The position numbers and the translations under genes were made by a program. Below, one piece after another: positions 56,315 to 64,000 of a stretch of 64,000 nt of DNA (position 1 is the stretch's first letter; each line of letters opens with the position of its first letter). This DNA comes from Seminavis robusta (Eukaryota; Bacillariophyta; Bacillariophyceae; Naviculales; Naviculaceae), in assembly GCA_903772945.1 (NCBI GenBank), contig CAICTM010000046.1, forward strand, positions 1 to 64,000. Reading direction: 5' to 3'. The notes beneath the pieces are model-generated. The model was not told the origin of the DNA and searched no databases. It saw nothing but the letters and a program-made list of their open reading frames with translations.

Positions 56315-59300
56315 CTAGTAACTAGTGCAGCACTCGATCCTTGTGCAGTCGACGAAGTATTGGAACATCAAAATATCAAGCTTGCAAAGGAGCAGTGGCA
56401 TCGTCCCTGAAAGCTTATCATTGTCCTGTAAAGCGAAAGTTCGCAAATCTGAAGACAAGCAGGAAGCACCGAGGATTGTTGGTTGTTTGGAGGCAAAGCC
56501 TAGGACACATGACACTAGAGAAAGACGAACTTACTTGATAAAGCCCCCAACTCTGAAGGAACTGTTCCGCTCTGCCAATGAAATGCAGTGCATATCTGAG
56601 GTGAGAATTCTGAATCCCTGTTCTGATACAACACACCTGCCTCGAGACGACGAAAGGTGCCTTACCAAGTCATTCCGACCCAAACGAAATTCGTTCAGCG
56701 TCGTAGCGAGCCCAAGCTCGGTTGGGATCGTGGATGTCAGATCATTGCCATCCAGAGATAAGAAAAGGAGGTTTGGCATGGTGCCAAACTCAGACGGAAC
56801 AGGGCCGGTCAAGTTTTGGTTGTCAAAAATCCACATTAGCTCGAGATTGCTCATAATTCCTAACTCTGTTGGCAGCCTGCCTGAGAGAGAAGGATTCTCG
56901 CTGACAATCAACTCTTGTAGATTGCGGCATTCACCTATCTGAGTCGGGATGCCCCCTGTAACCGATGTCTGTTCAACTGACAGCACTTCAAGGTTTGACA
57001 GCAAACCCACAAAGGTTGGAATCTGCGAAAGGAAGAAGGATGAAATCAATATCAGCTTCAAAAGATCCAAAGTGCACGCAATGCAAAATTCAGTGCAAGA
57101 GAAACGAAGAATGGCTGACCCGGCTACTCACTGTTCCAGTCAGACCACGCGATTCTTTCGCTGTCAATTGGACCAAGCTGTTGGTCAAATTGAATAGCTC
57201 GGCTGGCCAAATATTGGACAGCGGAGTCGTCGACTTAACATGCGCAACGTTGAGCTGCTCAATGGACAACAATCCAATCTCTGGAGGAATCTCGTGACGA
57301 GGTGGGGACCCATTCTCAGCGACTGTACAGTTGTCGTTGGGTCCTCGGCAGCCGTTTACCAAGATTTCATCGCCAGAACCACGGTAATCCAAGCGCAACG
57401 ATAGGATCTCGTAACGGCCAGAGGAATCGCATTTTGAGAGGTCATCCACGCTCCACAGCCAGTCGCATTCGTCCGTGTCATGCTCGAACCAAGGCATGTC
57501 TTGGTCTTCCTCGGAGTGATACAGTGCAAAGTAGATTGTTGCCATCGCAAACCGTTGCTGCTTTCTCCACAGAGGGTATCCAAGAAATAAATCCTCTTCT
57601 TGAAGCCATTGATACGCCATGTACTGAGGAGCGTCGGGATCTTGCTCCTCCAGAATAGCCTGGGTTGCTGAAGGCAATGTGTTTGTGAATGGTAGTCCTG
57701 CGTCGGCTATTACTTCATCATAGTTTACCTCGTCTGATCCCTTGCTTCGAGTAGCCACAGCAGCGACAATAGCAATGATCGCCACGACAACTATAGCACA
57801 GGTCACGCCGATGCCTGTAGGCGTGAAGAACCAAAGTCTCTCCTTGTTATCACCAATTGGAAAAGTCGCTTGTTCTCTGGCCACATCTTGATCAACCGTG
57901 AGCTCTCGTGGCAAGTTTCCTTGGGAACGCGCAACGGGCACGACTTCAGCTTCGAATTCCATGTCAAATTCTTCTCTGTCAAGTTCTTCGCTGACTTCGT
58001 CCTCTTCTACGGATGCTCGAATACTAATCGTGGGAGGTAGAGACAATGTGGTCGACTCGGGACGACGAGGGCTGAGAAGGCTGATATGACTGAAACGGTC
58101 TCCTCTTTCTTGCTCTTGACTTTCCAAGGTGGGCCCAAAGTGGCGCTCAAGCTTGGCGTTGATTGCGTCTGCAGCTTGGGTGTCGTTGCTGCTCACAGCC
58201 CCAGGACGACTCTCAGCACCGACTTTCGCGCGATATCTTTCTTCAAGTTCTTCTATATTATGATCCGTGGTGGCGGTTCCAATGCTTCCATCCATTTGTG
58301 CTCTGTAGGAGTCTTCTCGTCCCTGCATGGTTTGCGTTCCGCTTCCCACCGACCTTATTGACGAACCAGGCTGGTATCGGAAACTAGAATTTGGAGTCCC
58401 GCCCGCTCCTCTCATCTTGATATTTTCATCTACAGTCCTGAGACTATCTTGTGAACGTGCCATATGCTTGCCTTCTTTCGCCGACGCTTGTTCCCCATCG
58501 TTTTCCCTTGAAGCTCCTGGCATGCTCCGGCTAGATTCATCCTCCATGGCACCGCTGCTGGCAGAGCTGGCACCGCTTGAAAAGCTTCTGTTTGACCTGA
58601 CAGATGCTCGCCCTCTCAATCCAGCCTTTCTGGCGTAAGCGCCATTATCTGTGGAAAAAGAGGCGCCAGGAACACTGACCATACTGGCATTCATGCTGTC
58701 AATGCTGTAGGAGCTCCCGTCCATTGATGTATCCTCCATTCGACTTCTGCGCATCGACAAAGCAGCCTTTCTGGCAATAAACCCATTGTCTGTGCTGAAT
58801 GATGCTCCAGGAACGCTAGCTCCTCCTCCGCCATTGCTGACTGTGCTGACTGTGCTGACTGTGCTGATGGTGCTGTTGCCGACAGATTCGTGTCGTCTGA
58901 AATTTGGTTCTCGAGGGCCAATGGGGTTGTTGTCGCCGCTGATGGTGCCAAGAGCACCACTTTCGATGGATTCCCGCCTTCGAAGGCCTGGCACACGTCG
59001 TGGATGCGGCGAGCCTCCTTCGTTGCTTCCAGTGGCACCGCCAACGGACTGGAATCTTCGAAGCCCCGGAGTGCGGATACTGCTGTCGCCAGTACCGACG
59101 GAAGCGTACCTTTGGAGGCTGGGAGGCGTTTGCTGCTGTAGGTTGTTGGCTGTTTCCGAAGAGCGACGGCCGCCGCCGAGTCCCGCCTTGCGCACGTACA
59201 TGCTATTGTCAGCATTGAACGAGGCACCAGGCACGCTCACAGTACTAGTACTGGTCGTAGAAAAAGCTCCAGACAGATCTGGAGTTTCCGATGGGGTGCT

Positions 59301-60615
59301 TTGTTGTTGTTGATGATGCACGCCGGCATTCAACGGTGACGAAGGAGTGACACCCGCAGCGATGGCACTAGAGTGACCACTTGATACTGGGAGATCCCGA
59401 GACGGTGGGTCCGACTGTTGCAGTTTGTTTTTGTCCTCATATGATGTCAAAGATGGAATGTCAGCACTCACTTCAGTTGCGTTGACTGTGCCCGTGGTTG
59501 CGTCCGTGGTACCAGTGAAATCCTCGTCACCCGTTCTACGTTCCGTGGTCTGGTCAAACGAAGTTGAGGTGGCAGCAACGGCTATGCCGGTACTTGCCTC
59601 GCCGGTTGTTGTGTCAAATTCGCTTCTCTGGTGCGCGACATCATGACCATCCACGGCATTGGGTTCGTCTAGTAGTGTGCTCTCTTGGGATGACCGCTGC
59701 TGCTCTTGTGGTTCTGGCATGGACGGTTGTTGGCGATGAGCTGCAGGATTCATGCCTTGTCTCAGATGGAAAAAATCCACATTCCGCCTTCCCTTCAACC
59801 CCGGATACAACCTAGGTACAGCTGACTCTCCCTCTGATGATCGAAGCCTGGACAGTGTGCTATCCCTGCCTTGTCCCTGTGCCGATGCTGTTGAATTTGA
59901 ACGTCTTACGGCGCCATTGTTGGCACTGCGTCGCTCTCTTGTCGACTGAAACCTTCCATGGGTGCTAGTGGACGTTGTTGACAAGTATGTTGTACCCTGC
60001 CCTTGTCTTTGCCAACTAATGGAAGCAACCTCGTTTCCCGAGCAATAGCTGGGCCGTGTGACATCGGCAGGTTGGCTCCGATCACTCATGACACCCTCGT
60101 TTCCCGAGTTATAGTAGCTGGGCCGTGTGACATCTGCAGGTTGGCTCCGATCACTCATGGCAATCTCATTTCCGGCGTTAGTCTCATAATTGCTGGCCGC
60201 GTGACATGTGCAGGTTGACTGCGGTCACTCATGGCAACATCGTTTCCCGACAAATAGCTAGGCCTCGTGACATTTGCTGGTTGGCTGCGGTCACTCATCA
60301 AGGCATCGTCTCTTCCAGAGTACGAAATTGCGGGCCTCGTTACATCGGCAGGGTGACAGGTGTCACCAGTGGATGGTAAGCGTGGTCTTGTACTTGCTGC
60401 TGGTTGTTGTTGCTGTTGCTGTTGGTGTTGCTGTTGCCGCCAGTTGCCCTCCTCATGCTGTCTGGGATTTTGACTGCTGTTGTGGTACTGCTGCTGCTGG
60501 TTATAATTATGGTCGGCAGGATACCCGGGACGAGCTTGTGGTTCACTTGTTTCGTATGAGGTGGCTTCCTGATGGTAATGTCCACCATAGCGAGTGTCAC
60601 TTATTGTTTGTGAGT

Positions 60616-60647
<32 letters not shown>

Positions 60648-61744
60648 GTCTGGTAGTTCCATCCGGATTGATCAACTAGCAGTGTGTTGTTGTGACTGTA
60701 TGTCTCTTGGTGCTGATAACTGTGATTGTTGCTGTTGTTGATATTGTTGACATTATGATAGTTCTGGTTGTAGCCTTGGTTGGATTCCAGCAGGCTTGCT
60801 GTTGATGCAGTGGTAGAATCCACCGTTCGTTCCCCATGAGTGCTGATGCTATCGAGAGGATCATTGGCTCTCAAGGAATCATCAAAGGCGTGTGCTGCTG
60901 TTGCTGCTGGTGTGGATCCCAGTGAAGTACTGTGATTGTTGAAATAAATGGGCAAGTGCTGTTGTTGTATAGAGCTAAAGGAATCTTGTCCTTCTTCTTC
61001 TTCCATTATTTGGTCATTGTGCTGTTGGCGACTGAATGGGTTTGCAGGAGCAGCTAAAAAATTGCTGTTGGCAGTAGGGTTGTGATGATGATGGCCATAG
61101 CCATACATGTGATTGTATGGATTGGTAGTGGCAATGGTACTACTAGGAGCATTCTGTTGTTGGCTACCCTGATAGGTGTTGGTATTGGTATTGGTATTGG
61201 CACTTGTACTTGCATAGTAACTGTTGGTTTGTGGTGTCATTGGCACTGGTCTTGAATCTGGATTTGGAATGCCACTGCTGGTGATATCACGAGGATTTCT
61301 ATCAGCTTCACTGTCTTCATCTTGTACATCCTCATTGTCAGTGACCAAGCTGGGGCTGATGATATCCTGATCCCTACATGTACTAGAAGAAGAGGAAGAA
61401 GAAGATGGGGTGATGGGAGTGGGACTACTTCGGTTGGTGGAGATGTTTCCTTGGGGGTTCCCTAGATAGTTGACTGACATGGTGGTTGGAATGGCATTGC
61501 TACTAGTAGCTTGCTGTTGGTGTTGTCCGTCCTTATTATTAAGAAGGTCATGATTGTGATCTTCTTGAAGTTTGGCAGTCTGCAGAGCTGTTGGTGGCGG
61601 GACTCGCACTTGTCCGTGAATCACCTCTGGAACACTGCGTCGCGGTCCCGCCGTGCCACCGCGTGGCGCTACCGCCGCAGTCTCCTCGTAGAACTCGTCT
61701 TCTCCTTCATCGCCATAGTACTGCTCGTAGCCAGAGTCGTTCAT
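56315..61744 (-). CDS. Large LRR receptor-like membrane protein with repetitive cytosolic N-terminus; one frameshift
   Basis: Exons inferred: 61744-57132, 57022-56666, 56571-56535 and 56448-56315, GT-AG. The first exon contains a frame break near 60190: the first 529 codons stop at 60155, and the next frame starts in the overlapping ATG at 60158. Restoring one C in the CC of an ACGCGGCCAGC segment, as in sister repeats, would give about 1713 residues. The N-terminus is Gln/Asn/Ser-rich. Tandem MSDRSQPA(D/N/H)VTRP units lie at about 60030-60330, and three VPGASFxxDNxxxxRKA units further on. A membrane span (GVTCAIVVVAIIAIVAAVATR) is followed by an ectodomain (YMAYQWLQEEDLFLGYPLW, ERRFA-like block, DECDW...CDSSGRYEILSLRLDYRG). 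LRRs with IPTELG/VPSEFG consensus end the chain. Likely a surface receptor-like protein without a kinase domain. Confidence 0.78.
60030..60340 (-). repeat. Tandem 60-75 bp coding repeat (MSDRSQPAxVTRP)
   Basis: About five to six units in the LRR receptor-like gene, each encoding MSDRSQPA followed by D, N or H, VTRP and a variable SGN(E/D) linker. The frame break lies inside one unit (about 60190), where a CCC of sister units is CC. Confidence 0.8.
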
Positions 61745-63364
61745 GTTGTCCTCATATGCATAGAAATAGAAACGTAGCGCTTCGATTCGATTCGATTCGA
61801 TTTATTTTGTTTGTTTGTTCAAGAGAATTGATTTGACTGTTGTCGTCTCTGTTGTGTGTTTGTTGCTGTTGTTGCCCCTCGTTGTTGTGACTTTGGTTTC
61901 ATCACTGGTGAAGCTGTGCGTTGTTTGGTCGTGGGGGCAGAAAATGACCGGAATAGGGGAAGAGTGCTCGCTTGCTCATTTAAGTGTTTTCAGATCAACT
62001 GCCACGATTGAGCTAATTTTGCAGGTAATACGTTTGAACTCAGGAATTAACAAACGACTTCAGTGCTAATCAAAAGTGATTTAACAAGGAAGTCATCGAG
62101 CACTGGGAATTAACAAACAATTTCATTGGTTTTGTACAGTTTTAGTATGACACTATACATGGTAGTGTGGAAGGTACTAAAATTTAAGTACCAATCGGGT
62201 CATTGAGCACCTCGCGGTAAAAGACTGTCTTTGAGAAAAAAGCAAAAACCTTGGTAAAAAGATGAATTTAGAAGGAAGATGATCAAAGGAGAACACCAGG
62301 TCCTAACCTGGTCTACACCCTGTTTCGCTTTTTTACAGTTCCTGGAGGTGGTGAAAATCTAATAGCATAGTTTTGCTACGTGATTCTAGCGTTAAGGATA
62401 ATCTATACAGAGCCAAAGTCATTGGTGACTCGGGTGATGACAGACGATACGTGGCGGATTTCAAGCATGCCTATGCATAACCTTAACGTCATGGTTAAGA
62501 TTGGGGCTAAGACTGTAAGTGGCCCGACAATCAACGGGTACTATTAGCTAGCTAGTACCGGTGGCATGCAGATCATGAAAGGAGGTTTCTGTCTTTCATA
62601 GGAAAAGCTATTGGCTTTGACTGTAGTAAGTACCTGTAGCTTTAGCTAGAGAACTAGTTAGATCTACGGTATCTACTACTGGTACTAGCTATACTACTGT
62701 AGCTAATTGTGAGAGTGTGCGGACCATGCATTGTTCGCTCAAGAAGGGAGAAGGGAGGGGTTTGGTATACTGGCTGTCAGCCACTGCTCTGGAAAATTTG
62801 GCAAAGTCTCCCTTTCGCTCGCCATGACTGCCTGCTGTCACTCTAATAATAAGCAGAGCAATGTGGAAGCACATTATTTGAGACGGTGACCTACCCAATC
62901 GGAAACAAAAGAATCGAATACCAATGTGGTCATTGAATTCAGCTGGAGCTGCAGGAACGAATTGGAATTGACAGATGAGATTGTCAAGGGAGGGTTTTTT
63001 TTCTCAAGAAGTACGGTACCACGTCCATGGCTCGTGATGCGGTCGAGAACGGTACATGACATCAATTGTAATGTAAGTAAGTAAGGAAGTACGGTATTAA
63101 TAATAGAGTACATGTAGTCTATGTATGTAGAGTAGAACAGGACCACAATTCTCTATCTAATCTATTACCTCTCTACTTGTAGTACATCCATCATAGAAAA
63201 GCCAGTCAGTGAGTGATCCCCTTGTGTACCTGTACCGTACTGATCGAGTATATTCATTCATTCCATTCATTTGTTTTGTTTTGTTTCTACCGAACCCACG
63301 CATTGTTTGACTCCAACTCCATTTCAACTTATTCCTTGCTAAGACAAGTAGTCTAAGTGGAAGC
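61745..63364. other. Spacer upstream of LRR receptor-like gene
   Basis: About 1.6 kb including the presumed promoter of the LRR gene; TTCGATTCGATTCGATT repeats lie just upstream of its start (about 61780-61802). A short stem (CCAGGTCCTAACCTGG, about 62298-62313) is present, but it does not fit a tRNA. No gene was recognised. Confidence 0.5.
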
Positions 63365-64000
63365 TTAGGACATGGTCTTGGTTTCTTCGTGTTTGCTGTC
63401 ATTGCTGCTGATGTTGCTGTTGCTGTTGGTTGGCTTGTTGTTTTCCTTGTTTCCTCGTTGTGTGTTGACAAGTTTCAAGTACTGATGAACCTTGTCACTG
63501 TCATAAGGTCTACCCAGAAAGTCTGCGACCATCTGTGCGACTTGGAATGGATCTTGGAGCAAATCTTCAAACTGAATGGTCTGCAAGTCGAGTTCTCGCT
63601 GTGCTTCTTGGTGGAACTCGTCCAACTGCGCAATGATTTCCAGTTCATCTTCTAGGGTGGAAGACGAATGTCCTCCAGGTCCCACATATTTGGTATTGGG
63701 TTTCTTGTAACGACGAATGCTGCGTTCAATCAGCGCGGGATCGCGTTTCATCCAAATGACTTTCACGTTGGACTGCAAATGAGGAGGTGCTTGCTTGACA
63801 TTGTGCGTGACGACGTGGGAAAACATTTTGACAGCGCCATCGCACCAGACTTCGCCGTTGGCTTTTTTGGCCGATAGTTTGGCATCTTCATAGTAGAAAT
63901 CGTTCTTTCCGCCATGGTGTTCCTTCAATGCCGCTTCAAACTCTTCGCAGTAACACAAATCCACGCCCAAGTGTTCCACCAATGCCATCATCAACGACGT
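63365..64000 (-). CDS. Sulfotransferase-like protein, 5'-truncated by window edge
   Basis: The frame enters from the right edge (TSLMMALVEHLGVDL) and runs to a stop at 63365, giving about 211 residues of the C-terminal part. The start TSLMMALVEHLG corresponds to the end of the 5'-phosphosulfate-binding loop; its G and S residues would lie just beyond the window. VKVIWMKRDPALIERSI matches the 3'-phosphate-binding RDP...S motif, and LQTIQFEDLLQDPFQVAQMVADFLG matches the usual C-terminal helix. Such enzymes transfer sulfate from PAPS to carbohydrates or small molecules; the acceptor is unknown. The tail is Asn/Ser-rich. The ATGs at the right edge (63991, 63988) are internal Met codons of the domain rather than a natural start. 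Confidence 0.7.
   Translation of the reverse strand, partial: TSLMMALVEHLGVDLCYCEEFEAALKEHHGGKNDFYYEDAKLSAKKANGEVWCDGAVKMFSHVVTHNVKQAPPHLQSNVKVIWMKRDPALIERSIRRYKKPNTKYVGPGGHSSSTLEDELEIIAQLDEFHQEAQRELDLQTIQFEDLLQDPFQVAQMVADFLGRPYDSDKVHQYLKLVNTQRGNKENNKPTNSNSNISSNDSKHEETKTMS

Noticed and set aside
62290-62335. Possible tRNA-like hairpin
   Set aside because: Only one perfect short stem; acceptor, D and T arms with the expected spacing could not be built.

Overview
This is nuclear eukaryotic DNA, most likely from a pennate diatom or a close stramenopile relative. The genes have short GT-AG introns (about 60-200 bp). Several proteins begin with a signal peptide followed by a Phe, as in diatom plastid presequences. 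Other diatom hallmarks are a DUF6824-type domain, PS-rich single-pass proteins, a GCPWDE-type ankyrin family and LRR proteins with long low-complexity N-termini. Spacers are full of GGTACC, CTAGCTAG and ACTAGT-rich sequence and microsatellites. No prokaryotic operons, RNA genes or CRISPR arrays were seen. All splice junctions below were worked out by hand from reading frame, GT/AG signals and family conservation; none was tested.

Layout. 1-1183 (-): acidic poly-Q protein, cut by the left edge. 5034-9155 (-): pyruvate carboxylase, 4 exons. 10175-11215 (+): plastid PAP/fibrillin. 11591-13092 (-) and 16341-17930 (+): two inverted F-box-like/ankyrin paralogues with indel-broken arrays. Between them lie a wax-synthase-like MBOAT gene (13577-14710, +) and a 438-bp foldback element (15668-16105). 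18216-19523 (-) and 19899-22269 (+): a divergent pair, an acylcarnitine-type SLC25 carrier and a carnitine acyltransferase. 23196-24824 (-): broken endonuclease I-like gene. 25633-27860: compound non-coding repeat region with a basic ORF inside. 28411-29922 (-): succinyl-CoA synthetase beta subunit. 33077-45465 (+): giant gene of about 25 exons. 45518-48730 (-): TFIIE-alpha-like/DUF6824 fusion. 50507-52519 (+): type II membrane LRR protein. 53022-56040 (+): PS-repeat membrane protein. 56315-61744 (-): large LRR receptor-like protein with a frameshift. 63365-64000 (-): sulfotransferase-like gene, cut by the right edge.

The most notable locus is 33077-45465. It joins an eukaryotic RNA-dependent RNA polymerase (catalytic DYDGD), a UPF1/ZNFX1-like SF1 helicase, a second UvrD/TRANK1-like SF1 helicase, a TPR-like region, a small beta-type domain and an acidic Ser/Asp tail in one predicted polypeptide of about 3355 residues. 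This would place in one chain an enzyme pair that other lineages use as separate RNAi-amplification subunits. Its tail is evolving by tandem duplication of intron-exon units. Second in interest are the TFIIE-alpha/DUF6824 fusion and the divergent carnitine pair, whose N-termini suggest a location other than the mitochondrion.

Several genes (ankyrin arrays, endonuclease, succinyl-CoA synthetase, LRR receptor) carry single-base frame breaks. Over 10 kb of coding sequence in the giant gene carries none, so the breaks are either local decay or consensus errors in repeats and homopolymers.
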